64,000 nucleotides of DNA from Alkalicaulis satelles (GCF_008630495.1 NZ_VWOJ01000002.1:511001-575000); one strand, 5' to 3'; numbered from the stretch's first letter, positions 40,345-48,538 are shown. Translations and numbers: made by a program. The notes: generated from the letters alone by a model not told the origin.

Positions 40345-40650
40345 ATGAAAGTGACGTCTATGTTTGAGCATCAAAAGCCCTCGAGCGCTGCTGCTGTTGT
40401 TGCCGAGCGCATGCGAAAAGTCGCAAAGGTCGAACGTGTTCGGCATGATCCCCACCTTGGCATCATCTATCGTGTAACTTTTGAAGATGGAAAGGTTGCG
40501 CTGGTTCGCAAGTATCGCGGGCGTTATCAGTCAATAGACGCCAAATTCGCCAGCTTGCCGGTCAAGAAGCTTTCCGGGCGTCCATCTATAAACCCTTATC
40601 AGGCTCGTGGGCGCGGGAAGTTGATTTATGAACGGAATTTCCGAAAATAA
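40345..40650 (+). CDS. Small basic protein, first gene of the rpoD cassette
   Basis: A 101-aa protein of unknown function. ATG 40345 has little ribosome binding site; ATG 40360 (MFEHQKPSS) is an alternative. It is rich in Lys and Arg, with a helix (about 15-30), a strand-rich core (HLGIIYRVTFEDGKVALVRKY) and a basic C-terminal tail (GRGKLIYERNFRK), which would suit nucleic-acid or nucleotide-related partner binding. The last 23 nt overlap the start of the next gene, implying coupled translation. Codon use is AT-rich. No family is recognised. Confidence 0.6.
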   Translation: MKVTSMFEHQKPSSAAAVVAERMRKVAKVERVRHDPHLGIIYRVTFEDGKVALVRKYRGRYQSIDAKFASLPVKKLSGRPSINPYQARGRGKLIYERNFRK

Positions 40651-41266
40651 GTTCGTATTTATAAATTGTCCATTTGATGAGAACTACAGGCAGCTTTTCT
40701 ACCTTGCAGCCTTTACGATATTTGCATGCGGCTATACTCCTCGCTGTGCTTGGGAGCTCGGTGACGCTGCAGCACAGAGAGTCACAGGAATCCTGGGACT
40801 GATCGACCAATGCCGCCTGTCTGTCCACGATCTCTGCCGCGCAAAGACTGGAGAGGACATCCGGTTCAATATGCCATTTGAACTGGGATTGTTCGTGGCG
40901 GCGCGCCATTTTGGCGGATCGGAGCACGAGGCCAAAAAGGCCATGGTGCTGCACGAAAAAGCCTATGAATATCAACGCTTTCTGTCAGATATGGCTGGCA
41001 GCGATTTTCATGCCTATGACGGACGCTCGGACCTTTATTGCAAGCATATCCGTGATTTCCTAGCCAAGGACTGCGCGGCGGATAGGGCGCTATACGGCCA
41101 CAAGATAATCATTGAGAAAATGGAAGCCTTCGAAGTCAGGCTTGCCAGTGCCGCTGATGCAGATGGCCTCGACATCGAAAATCTCCAATTTGTCGATTAC
41201 ATGCATATACTGACAGAGAATGATGTGTTTGAGTGCGCAGTGAAACCCGGAAATCGTAAAAATTGA
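40628..41266 (+). CDS. TIR/nucleoside-deoxyribosyltransferase-like effector candidate
   Basis: A 212-aa protein. It opens with a strand FVFINCPFDENYR (9-21), then FTIFACGYTPRCAWELGD, a second strand-turn SVHDLCRA (65-72) and the loop RFNMPFELGLFVAARHFG (79-96). Such a layout, with a conserved Glu (E85) in FELG, is seen in TIR-like and nucleoside-deoxyribosyltransferase-like Rossmann folds that bind or cleave NAD or nucleotides. I recall similar stand-alone proteins in scattered bacterial genomes, often in variable regions. The C-terminal 80 residues are helical. Low GC. A defence or nucleotide-signalling role is inferred, not shown. Confidence 0.6.
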   Translation: MNGISENKFVFINCPFDENYRQLFYLAAFTIFACGYTPRCAWELGDAAAQRVTGILGLIDQCRLSVHDLCRAKTGEDIRFNMPFELGLFVAARHFGGSEHEAKKAMVLHEKAYEYQRFLSDMAGSDFHAYDGRSDLYCKHIRDFLAKDCAADRALYGHKIIIEKMEAFEVRLASAADADGLDIENLQFVDYMHILTENDVFECAVKPGNRKN

Positions 41267-41498
41267 CCCCTAAAAATTCACTGGCAATATATTGAGCTAT
41301 CAATACTAGTGGTAGCATCGACCTAAATCCGTAACGCCGATTTAAAGCGAATTCCTAGGCTGAGGTCTTCGCCTTCCTAGCCGAAACTCTCGTCTTCATG
41401 GGAGATGAAGCGCACCTGAGCGCCCAAGGGCGCTTGATAAGACAGGTTGAAAAATGCCAGGGCGAAGGAATCCTCAAGGCTAAAGTTTAATTGCGACG
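41267..41498. other. Non-coding or decayed end of the rpoD cassette
   Basis: 232 bp between the effector candidate and the displaced rpoD end. The first 80 bp are very AT-rich. The rest has short open frames on both strands; the minus-strand one ends ISHEDESFG-stop (stop at 41377) and continues rightwards into the rpoD copy, so it is not an intact gene. It may hold recombination-site arms or a degraded gene end. Confidence 0.5.
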
Positions 41499-41540
41499 CC
41501 CAGCCGAAGCCGCAAGCTGCGCAGCTTCCTGGACAGCTAG
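41499..41540 (+). repeat. attR-like displaced original rpoD 3' end
   Basis: 42 bp that encode the same 13 residues and stop as the rpoD terminus, in the same orientation, with GC-rich synonymous codons (CGC AGC TTC CTG GAC AGC TAG) after the 12-bp core at 41508-41519. It has no start and no upstream homology, so it is a displaced gene end. It lies 4 bp before the arsC stop, where an undisturbed rpoD gene would be expected to end. Confidence 0.88.
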
Positions 41541-41544
41541 GCGC

Positions 41545-41886
41545 TCAGATCAGCGCCAGCACCCGTTCGGGCGGGCGTCCGATCACGGCGCGCGCGCCGG
41601 CGATCAGCACCGGGCGCTCGATCAGGCGCGGGGCTTCGGCCATGGCCGCGATCAGGGTTTCCTCATCCAACGAGGCCGACAGGGCGCGCTCCTTGTACTC
41701 GGCCTCGCCGGTGCGCATGAGATCATGAGCGCTGGCCAGATCCAGCGCGGCCACCAGCCGGCGCAATTCATCCGCCGTGGGCGGGGCGTCGAGATAGGCG
41801 CGCACATCGGGCTCCACCCCGCGCTCGCGCAGGAGGGCCAGCGCCTGGCGCGATTTTGAACAGCGCGGATTGTGCCAGAATTCCAT
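41545..41886 (-). CDS. arsC: ArsC-family reductase (arsenate reductase, glutaredoxin type)
   Basis: A 113-aa ArsC/Spx-fold protein. The N-terminal FWHNPRCSKSRQAL holds the catalytic Cys (Cys9) followed by the Ser/Lys/Ser/Arg loop, and the C-terminal part has LIERPVLIAGARAVIGRPPE with the conserved Arg-Pro. Enzymes of this group reduce arsenate with glutathione and glutaredoxin. No arsenic resistance genes adjoin, so a true arsenate role is unproven. Its start overlaps the stop of the CitE-like gene by ATGA, indicating an operon. Confidence 0.88.
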   Translation of the reverse strand: MEFWHNPRCSKSRQALALLRERGVEPDVRAYLDAPPTADELRRLVAALDLASAHDLMRTGEAEYKERALSASLDEETLIAAMAEAPRLIERPVLIAGARAVIGRPPERVLALI

Positions 41887-42797
41887 CAGCTCTCTCCTGT
41901 GTGTGCCTGGTCCGGGTCCAGCCCGGCGGCGGCCAGCGTCAGCCGCGCAGCGTCAAGATGCAGCCGCTCGATCATGCCGCCTCGAAACGCCAGCGCCCCG
42001 CGCCCGGCGGCGCCCGGCGCGGCGAAGGCGGCGATGATGGCGCGCGCCCGCGCGATCTCGTCCGGCGAGGGGGCGAACACGTCGTGGCAGGGCCCGGCCT
42101 GGGACGGGTGGATCAGCGTCTTGCCGTCAAATCCCATGGCCCGGCCTTCCGCAGCCTCGGCCCTGAAGCCGTCTTCATCACCATAGGCGTTCCATACCCC
42201 GTCCAGCACGCCAAGCCCCGCCACGCGGGCCGCCAGCACCAGCCGGGAGAGATGAGGGAGCAGCGCGGCGCGCCGCCCCGCGCCTTCAGGCAGGCGCAGG
42301 CCCTCGGCCAGATCATTGCTCCCGGCCACCATTACGCTGGCGCCCAGCACGTGAACGAGCGAACGATCGGTCGCCATCCGGTCGGCGAGATACATCCCCA
42401 AAGGGGTTTCGATCATCAGCCAGAGCGGGCCGCTCCAGCCCTGTGATTGCAGGCGCTGGCGCACTTGCGCGAGCGCGCCGGCATCCTCGGCCTTGGCGGC
42501 AAGGACCGCATCAGGGCGGGCGGCGGCGGCGCAGGCCAGATCGGCCTCATGGCCGGTTTCGCCCGGCGCGCAGATGCGCAGAACGCTATAGGCGCCCGCC
42601 TTGCGAAACGCCGTGATGGCGTCCGGCGCCGCAGCGCGCGCTGCATGCTTGGCCTCGGGCGCAACGGCGTCTTCGAGATCCAGGATCAGCGCGTCCGCGC
42701 CGAGATCCTGCGCCTTTGCAATCGCGCGCGGCTTGTCGCCGGGCACATAAAGCGCCGAGCGCAGCCGCGCGGGTGGGGAGAACGCCTCGCCAGTCAT
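41886..42797 (-). CDS. CoA-ester lyase, CitE/HpcH-HpaI aldolase family
   Basis: A 303-aa TIM-barrel enzyme. ALYVPGDKPRAIAKA, the acidic loop LILDLEDAVAP, the metal and substrate region LWLMIETPLGM and the C-terminal HPSQ loop mark the citrate-lyase-beta/malyl-CoA-lyase group. It probably cleaves or hydrolyses a CoA ester such as malyl- or citramalyl-CoA; the exact substrate is open. ATG 42797 (MTGEAFSPPARLRSALYVPG) is used. It is divergent from the kinase/DUF429 fusion, 24 bp apart. Confidence 0.87.
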   Translation of the reverse strand: MTGEAFSPPARLRSALYVPGDKPRAIAKAQDLGADALILDLEDAVAPEAKHAARAAAPDAITAFRKAGAYSVLRICAPGETGHEADLACAAAARPDAVLAAKAEDAGALAQVRQRLQSQGWSGPLWLMIETPLGMYLADRMATDRSLVHVLGASVMVAGSNDLAEGLRLPEGAGRRAALLPHLSRLVLAARVAGLGVLDGVWNAYGDEDGFRAEAAEGRAMGFDGKTLIHPSQAGPCHDVFAPSPDEIARARAIIAAFAAPGAAGRGALAFRGGMIERLHLDAARLTLAAAGLDPDQAHTGES

Positions 42798-42821
42798 CCT
42801 TGTCAGGATTACAAGAGGGCG

Positions 42822-44447
42822 ATGAGCCGCGCCAGCCTCCCCCCGCACCCGTCCTCACCCTCCGGCCCCGCCGGTCCGGTGATCGTGATCAGCTCGCAGC
42901 TGGCCGGCAGCCCGGTGGGCGGGAGTTTGAGCGTGCGCGTGCTGCATGGCGCCGGGATCGAAACCTGCCTGGCGCCCACGGTCAGTTTCGGCCGCCATCC
43001 CGGCCTTGGCGCGCCCGGCGGCGCGGTGATGGACGACGCGGCCTTTGCGAGCCTTCTGGACGCGCTCAAGGCCACCGGCGCGCCGCAACGCGCCCGCGCC
43101 ATCCTCACCGGCTATATCGCCAGCCCGGGTCAGGCCCGGGCGGCGGCGGACTTCATCCGCGCAGCCCGCGCCGTCAATCCGGGCGTTCTGGTGATGGCGG
43201 ACCCCATTCTGGGTGACGGCGCGCCGGACGGGCGCGATGCCGGGCTGTACTTGCGCCGCGACGCCGCCCGGGCGCTGGCCGAGGAGATCGTCCCGCTCGC
43301 CGACATCATCACGCCCAATCTCTATGAGCTGTCCTGGCTGGCCGGACGCGCCATCACCAGCCGGGAGGGCGCTGAAGCCGCCGCCCGTGCGTTGGCGCCC
43401 GCCGCCCTTGTCACCTCGGCCCCGGCGCGCGACGGCGCCATCGGCATGCTCGCCATTGAGCCCGGCGATTGCGTGCATCTGGAAACCCCGGACGCCGCGC
43501 CGGGCGGGCGCGCGCCCAACGGGACGGGTGATCTGTTCGCCGCCAGCGCGCTCGCCGCACAGCTGGCCGGCGCGAGCTGGACCGACGCCGCGCGCGCCGC
43601 CGCCGGGCGGGTCAGCCATGTGCTGGCCCATACCCCTGCAGGCGATCGGGCGCTGGCGATCTCCCGCGAGACGCTGGAGGCGCCCGCTGTCTTCCGGCCC
43701 ATGCCCTTTACCCATGCGCGCACCGGGCGTGCGGCGCGGCCCGCCTATGCGCTGGGACTGGACGGCGCGCCGGGCGGCTGGGCCGGGGTGTTTTATGATC
43801 TCAACGCCCTTGAACCGCCCCGCACCGCCCTTTTCGCCCGCTTCCAGGACGCGCTGGACACCGGCGCGCAACTGATCGCGGTGGACATGCCCATCGGCCT
43901 GCCCGACCAGCCCCTGCCCGATGGCCGGGCGGGGCGGGCGTGCGAGCAGGCGGCGCGTGAGCGTCTGGGCGTGCGGCGCAATTCCATCTTCCCTACGCCC
44001 CTGCGCGCCGCCTTCGCGGGCGCCAGCCGGGCGGAAGCCGATGCGCTGAGCCGGGCGGCCGGGGGCAAGGGCGTGGCCGCCCAATCCTTCGCCCTGTTTT
44101 CGAAAATCCGCGAGATCGATGCGCTCATGACCGCGCAGCTTGAGGGCTGCGTGCACGAGACCCACCCCGAAACCCTGATCGCGGTGCTCACCGGCGCCCC
44201 GGCGGTACACGGCAAGACCACGCCCGAAGGCCGGGCCGAACGGCTGGCGCTTCTGGAGGCGCACGGCCTGCCGCGCACCCTGTTCGAGCCCCACCCGTTC
44301 AACACCAGGCAGGCCAGGCCCGATGACCTGGTGGATGCCGGGCTGTGCCTGCTGACCGCCCTGCGCATCGCTGCAGCCCAAGCGATATGTCTGCCGGACG
44401 ATCCGCCGCGCGATGGCCGGGGCCTGCGCATGGCGATCTGGGTCTGA
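42822..44447 (+). CDS. Fusion of pyridoxal-kinase-like and DUF429 domains
   Basis: 541 aa in one uninterrupted frame. Residues about 18-290 form a ribokinase-like pyridoxal/hydroxymethylpyrimidine kinase (VIVISSQLAGSPVGGSL, ADPILGDGAPDGRDAG, ITPNLYELSWLAG, catalytic NGTGDLFAAS near 235). Residues about 305-541 form a DUF429 domain (ALGLDGAPGGWAGVFYD, LIAVDMPIGLPD, HETHPETL, DDLVDAGLCLLTALRI), a predicted RNase H-like nuclease fold. The kinase part should phosphorylate vitamin B6 vitamers. ATG 42822 follows AAGAGGGCG. The fusion is unusual to me, and the role of the second domain is unknown. Confidence 0.8.
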   Translation: MSRASLPPHPSSPSGPAGPVIVISSQLAGSPVGGSLSVRVLHGAGIETCLAPTVSFGRHPGLGAPGGAVMDDAAFASLLDALKATGAPQRARAILTGYIASPGQARAAADFIRAARAVNPGVLVMADPILGDGAPDGRDAGLYLRRDAARALAEEIVPLADIITPNLYELSWLAGRAITSREGAEAAARALAPAALVTSAPARDGAIGMLAIEPGDCVHLETPDAAPGGRAPNGTGDLFAASALAAQLAGASWTDAARAAAGRVSHVLAHTPAGDRALAISRETLEAPAVFRPMPFTHARTGRAARPAYALGLDGAPGGWAGVFYDLNALEPPRTALFARFQDALDTGAQLIAVDMPIGLPDQPLPDGRAGRACEQAARERLGVRRNSIFPTPLRAAFAGASRAEADALSRAAGGKGVAAQSFALFSKIREIDALMTAQLEGCVHETHPETLIAVLTGAPAVHGKTTPEGRAERLALLEAHGLPRTLFEPHPFNTRQARPDDLVDAGLCLLTALRIAAAQAICLPDDPPRDGRGLRMAIWV

Positions 44448-44486
44448 AGGCTTGCAGAGGCCGCGCGCGCGCGTTAGCTCGCATCC

Positions 44487-45620
44487 ATGAGCATCACGGT
44501 CCATGGCGCGCTGGCGCCCGGCTTCGAGCCGGTTCGCGCGGCGTTTGAAGACAATGTCGCCGAACGCGGCGAGCTGGGCGCGGCCTTTGCGCTGATGCGT
44601 GACGGGGAGATCCTGTGCGATCTGCGCGCCGGCTGGGCCGACAAGGCCCGCACCCGGCCCTGGAGCGCCGATACGCTGGTCCCGGTCTTCTCCACCGGCA
44701 AGGCGGTAACGGCCCTGGTTGTGGCCTGGATGGTTGATCAGGGGCGTCTTGATTATGACGCGCCGCTGAGCGCGGTGTGGCCGGACTTCGCCGCCCAGGG
44801 CAAGGGCGCGGTGACGCTTGCCGAGGCGCTGTCCCATCAGGCCGGCCTGTCCGGTCCGGGCGATGACATCGCGCCCGATGACTGGTTCGACCGCGAGAAG
44901 ATGGAAGCCCATTTCGCCGCCCGCGCGCCCATGTGGCCGCTGGGCAAGGGGTCGGGCTATCACCCGCTGAGCTTTGGCGTGCTGGCCGACGCCGCCGTGC
45001 GCCGCGCCGACCCGGAAGGACGCACGGTGGGCGAGCTGTTGCGCGAGGTGATCGCAGGCCCGCGCGCGATTGATTGTCATATCGGCCTGCCCGAAAGCGA
45101 GCACGCGCGCGCCGCCGAGCATGTCCTGCCGCCGCGCCCGCCCCATCTGGGGAAGATCAATGCGGAAAAGACCGCCGCCTTCCTGCGCCCGGGTGCGTCT
45201 CCGGGCCGCCGGGGCGCCGCGGCCTGGCGCAGCGCCGAGCTGCCCGCCGCCAACGCCCACGCCACAGCGCTGTCGCTGGCCCGGCTGATGGCGCCTTTCG
45301 CTTGCAACGGGCGCCTCGACGGCGAGACTTTCCTCGGCGCTGACACCCTCGCCGCCGCGCTGAAGCCGCGGATCTCGGGACCGGACCGGGTGCTGCCCTT
45401 TGATCTGAGCTTTGCGGCGGGCGTGATGATCAACCGGGACAGCGCCGCCTTCGGGCCAGAACCGTCTGCAGTGGGCCATTACGGGTTTGGCGGCAGCTGC
45501 GCCTTCGCCGATCCGGTGCGCGGTCTGTCGGGCGCCTATGTGATGAACCGCCAGATGGACGTGCTGGTGGGCGATGCGCGGGCCAGGGCGCTGATCGAGG
45601 CGGCCTATCGCTGCCTGTGA
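44487..45620 (+). CDS. Serine hydrolase, beta-lactamase/EstB family
   Basis: A 377-aa class-C-like serine hydrolase. The SxxK motif is STGK at residues 69-72, the YxN-like motif reads YHP in GSGYHPLSFG, and the third motif region is HYGFGGSCAF. No signal peptide is present, which argues for a cytosolic esterase or D-aminopeptidase-type enzyme and against resistance to beta-lactams. It follows the kinase fusion gene by 39 bp on the same strand and may be co-transcribed. Confidence 0.87.
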   Translation: MSITVHGALAPGFEPVRAAFEDNVAERGELGAAFALMRDGEILCDLRAGWADKARTRPWSADTLVPVFSTGKAVTALVVAWMVDQGRLDYDAPLSAVWPDFAAQGKGAVTLAEALSHQAGLSGPGDDIAPDDWFDREKMEAHFAARAPMWPLGKGSGYHPLSFGVLADAAVRRADPEGRTVGELLREVIAGPRAIDCHIGLPESEHARAAEHVLPPRPPHLGKINAEKTAAFLRPGASPGRRGAAAWRSAELPAANAHATALSLARLMAPFACNGRLDGETFLGADTLAAALKPRISGPDRVLPFDLSFAAGVMINRDSAAFGPEPSAVGHYGFGGSCAFADPVRGLSGAYVMNRQMDVLVGDARARALIEAAYRCL

Positions 45621-45634
45621 CCGGCTCCATGGCC

Positions 45635-47188
45635 CTATCCGGCCCGTCCCGCAGGCGCGGCGGCGGCCGGCATGCCGGGCCTCGACACGGCCTGGGGCGC
45701 TGACCGCACCCGGCGCGCGCTCAGCGCTTCGGCCACATGAATGCGGCGCACGCCCCCGGCTCCGTCCAGATCGGCGATGGTGCGCGCCACCCGCAGCACC
45801 CGGTGATAGGCGCGCGCGGTCAGGCCCATGGCCTCGCTGGCCCGGGCCAACAGATCGCGCCCCGCCGCATCGGGCGCCGTGGCGCGGTCCAGCAGCTCCC
45901 CTGACAATCGCGCATTGAGCTCGCCGCGTTCTGTCTGGGCGTCGCGCGCCCTGGCGACCCGGGCCGCCGCCTCCGCCGTGCCTTCTTGCGCGGGCGGCAG
46001 GGCGAGGTCTGCGGGCGTCACCGGCGGCACGTCGATCTGCAGATCGATGCGGTCCATCATCGGGCCGGACACGCGCGCCTGATAGGACTCCACGCAGCGC
46101 GGCCCGCGCCCGCAGGCCTGCCCGTTCTGGCCGGCCCAGCCGCAGCGGCAGGGATTCATCGCCGCGATGAGCTGGAAACGCGCCGGAAAAGTGACGCGCT
46201 GATTGGCCCGCGCCACGGCGATCTCTCCGGTCTCCAGAGGCTGGCGCAGGCTGTCGAGCACCTGGGGGTGAAATTCGGGCAGCTCATCCAGGAAGAGCAC
46301 GCCATGATGGGCCAGCGAGGCCTCGCCTGGCCTGATGCGCGAGCCGCCGCCCACCATGGCGGCCATGGAGGCCGAGTGATGCGGCGCGCGGAAGGGCCGG
46401 GTGCGCGAGAGCCGGCCGCGCTCCACCAGCCCGGCCACGGACTGGATCATGGACAATTCGAGCAATTCGCGCGCATCCAGCGGCGGCAACAGGCCCGGCG
46501 CGCGGGCCGCCAGCATGGACTTGCCCGCGCCGGGCGGACCGACCATCAAGAGGTTATGACCGCCCGCCGCCGCGATCTCCAGCGACCGTTTGGCGGTTTC
46601 CTGGCCGCGCACATCGCACAGATCGGGCGCCGGACCGCCCTCGATCAGATCGCCCGGCGCCGGGCGGGCGATCACCTGTGCGCCCTTGAAATGATTGACC
46701 AGCGCGATGAGCGAGCCCGGCGCCAGTATGGCCAGATCCCCGCCCGCCCAGGCCGCTTCCGGCCCGCTGGCTTCAGGGCAAATGAAGGCGAGCTCCATCT
46801 CGCTGGCCAGCATGGCGGCGGGCAAGGCGCCCGGACACGGCGCTATGGAGCCGTCCAGCCCCAGCTCGCCCATCACCAGATGGCCCTCCAGCGCATCGCG
46901 CGGCAAGACGCCCACGGCCGCCAGCAGGCCCATGGCGATGGGCAGGTCGTAATGGGCGCCTTCCTTGGGCCGGTCGGCCGGGGCGAGATTGACGATCAGG
47001 CGCTTGCTGGGCAGGGCCAGCCCGATGGCCGCGAAGGCCGCGCGTATGCGTTCGCGGCTTTCGGCCACCGCCTTGTCACCCAGCCCCACCACCATGAAAT
47101 TCGGCTGACCGCCTGCGATCTGGACCTGCACGTCCACAGGCCGCGCCAGCGCGCCTTCAAAAGCGGCGGAATGGGTGCGGTAGCTCAT
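45635..47188 (-). CDS. comM: ComM/YifB family Mg chelatase-like AAA+ ATPase
   Basis: About 517 aa. An N-terminal Lon-like ChlI domain (about 1-170) is followed by the Mg-chelatase AAA+ core with Walker A GPPGAGKSML and Walker B LFLDELPEF, an insertion with Cys motif NPCRCGWAGQNGQACGRGPRC, and the C-terminal ChlI-like domain. In competent bacteria ComM is a branch-migration helicase that aids integration of foreign DNA. Two ATGs are adjacent (47191, 47188); the second has better spacing from GGAG. A LexA box overlaps its promoter (47278-47311). Confidence 0.93.
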   Translation of the reverse strand: MSYRTHSAAFEGALARPVDVQVQIAGGQPNFMVVGLGDKAVAESRERIRAAFAAIGLALPSKRLIVNLAPADRPKEGAHYDLPIAMGLLAAVGVLPRDALEGHLVMGELGLDGSIAPCPGALPAAMLASEMELAFICPEASGPEAAWAGGDLAILAPGSLIALVNHFKGAQVIARPAPGDLIEGGPAPDLCDVRGQETAKRSLEIAAAGGHNLLMVGPPGAGKSMLAARAPGLLPPLDARELLELSMIQSVAGLVERGRLSRTRPFRAPHHSASMAAMVGGGSRIRPGEASLAHHGVLFLDELPEFHPQVLDSLRQPLETGEIAVARANQRVTFPARFQLIAAMNPCRCGWAGQNGQACGRGPRCVESYQARVSGPMMDRIDLQIDVPPVTPADLALPPAQEGTAEAAARVARARDAQTERGELNARLSGELLDRATAPDAAGRDLLARASEAMGLTARAYHRVLRVARTIADLDGAGGVRRIHVAEALSARRVRSAPQAVSRPGMPAAAAPAGRAG

Positions 47189-47277
47189 CATGCGCTCCGT
47201 TCAATGAACGTGTTTTCAGATGTGGGCGCTGCACCGCAGCTTTCCACAGCCCGCCCCTCACGGAGCGATCAAAGCAC

Positions 47278-47311
47278 GAACATTAATGGAACAGAGCCGG
47301 GAGCCTGTCAA
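47278..47311 (-). promoter_or_regulatory. comM promoter with LexA (SOS) box
   Basis: Minus strand: TTGACA (47306-47311), 17-bp spacer, CATTAA (47283-47288). The alphaproteobacterial SOS motif GTTC-N7-GTTC lies at 47278-47292 (GAAC-ATTAATG-GAAC on the plus strand) and covers the -10, so LexA binding would block transcription. Leader to the start codon is about 90 nt. Confidence 0.7.
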
Positions 47312-47344
47312 CCCGAGGGGGAAAATTAACCCGGTCTCACCCCC

Positions 47345-48019
47345 TCAGGGCGTGCCGGCGTCTGTGTCCGGCGCGCCGGATTCTTCCGCCGGCGTCAGGG
47401 GTTCGCCCCGGGCCACAGCGTCGCACAGCTCCGCGCGCATCTCCCCGCGCGGCGGCAGGTCGGGCGCCTCGCCGCCGGTGCGCACCAGCACCACCACCCG
47501 CTCCACCCCGCCCACCAGCGAGGCCAGCTGTGCGGCGCGGTCACGCTCGGTGGCGTCGCGGGCGAACCCCAGGAGATAGACCACGCCGCGATGGGTCTCG
47601 ATATTGTAATTGACCGAGCGCACCGAGCCGTCCCCGGCCAGGCGCGCGCGCACGCGCTGGGTGATCCACACATCCCCCGCCGCCCGGCGCATGCCGCGCC
47701 CTTCGCCCACCTTGAGGTGATTGGCCACGCTGCGCACCGCCGGGGCGGACCAGGCCAGGCATTCGGCATAGACCCGGTCTTCCTCGCGCGGGACGCTCCC
47801 GCCCAGCAGCGCCACGCCTTCGGTCACCTCCACATCCACGCCCGAGAGCGCGAAGCCTTCCGCACGCAGCATCGCCGACTTGATGGCGATGGAGGCGTTG
47901 GCGTCATCCACCTGGCGCACGGCCGAGCGCTGGTCCTGCATGGCCGCGCAGGCGGGCAGGATGAATATGCACGCTGCGAGCACGAGAAACGGTCTGGATG
48001 GCATGAATCTGGGCGGCAT
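47345..48019 (-). CDS. BON-domain lipoprotein
   Basis: About 224 aa from ATG 48019 (others: 48049, 48004). The signal sequence ends in a lipobox LPAC. Two BON domains follow (about 40-115 and 120-190), each with the pattern of a short helix and strands: ASIAIKSAMLRAEGF...EGVALLGGSV and ITQRVRARLAGD...HRGVVYLLGFA. It resembles OsmY/YraP/DolP, envelope lipoproteins that help outer-membrane integrity. The yraN and LpoA-like neighbours match the gammaproteobacterial yraM-yraN-yraP cluster, which supports the assignment. Confidence 0.85.
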   Translation of the reverse strand: MPPRFMPSRPFLVLAACIFILPACAAMQDQRSAVRQVDDANASIAIKSAMLRAEGFALSGVDVEVTEGVALLGGSVPREEDRVYAECLAWSAPAVRSVANHLKVGEGRGMRRAAGDVWITQRVRARLAGDGSVRSVNYNIETHRGVVYLLGFARDATERDRAAQLASLVGGVERVVVLVRTGGEAPDLPPRGEMRAELCDAVARGEPLTPAEESGAPDTDAGTP

Positions 48020-48133
48020 TTGTGTGAACCCTTCCGGCGCTATGCGCATTTCCCCCCGGAATTCAGTCTCGCGCGGCTTCGCGAAAAAGCGGTTAACGCG
48101 CTGTTCACCCTGCGGGCGCGGGCGGGCGCCGCC

Positions 48134-48538
48134 TCAGATCAGATCGCGCAGCCCCGGCGCATCGGCGTCAAACGCGCCGGTCACGTGCAAGGGCCAGCGC
48201 CAGGGCGCGATCACCATCAGGTCATAGCGCGGCTGCAAGCGGGCCAGATCATCGCGCCGGGCCCGCCAGAGAGAGCCCGCGCGGATCAGGCGCGCACGCT
48301 GGCGCGTCCCCACCGCCTCCAGCCCCGCCTCTACAGTGGCGCGCTCCTTGACCTCGATGAAAGCCAGCACATCGCCGCGGCGCGCCACCAGGTCGAGCTC
48401 GCCTGCCGCCGTGCGCGCGCGCCGGGCCAGAATGCGCCAGCCCGTCAGCTGCAGCCAGAGTGCGGCCAGCGCCTCGGCGCGCCGGCCCCGGCGTTCGGCG
48501 GCCCGCCGGTCCCTGCGTGTCCCAGCCGGACGGTTCAT
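48134..48538 (-). CDS. YraN family (UPF0102) protein
   Basis: A 134-aa restriction-endonuclease-like fold protein: helix with AERRGRRAEALAALWLQL, strand GWRILARRART, and the catalytic-type motif GELDLVARRGDVLAFIEVKER with the conserved D-x(n)-E-x-K residues. Function is unproven; it is a predicted nuclease that in many genomes neighbours rsmI and the LpoA gene. It is divergent from the LpoA-like gene at 48641 (102 bp). Confidence 0.88.
   Translation of the reverse strand: MNRPAGTRRDRRAAERRGRRAEALAALWLQLTGWRILARRARTAAGELDLVARRGDVLAFIEVKERATVEAGLEAVGTRQRARLIRAGSLWRARRDDLARLQPRYDLMVIAPWRWPLHVTGAFDADAPGLRDLI

Noticed and set aside
41398-41490. 31-codon plus-strand ORF after the effector candidate
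   Set aside because: No ribosome binding site, and the opposite strand is equally open; treated as part of the undefined cassette tail.
41545-41886. arsC as cargo of the rpoD cassette
   Set aside because: It lies outside the displaced rpoD end, has GC and codon use like the chromosome and is coupled to the CitE-like gene.
42855-45479. 874-codon minus-strand open frame
   Set aside because: It lies opposite two well-supported genes (kinase/DUF429 fusion and serine hydrolase); composition typical of an antisense frame.
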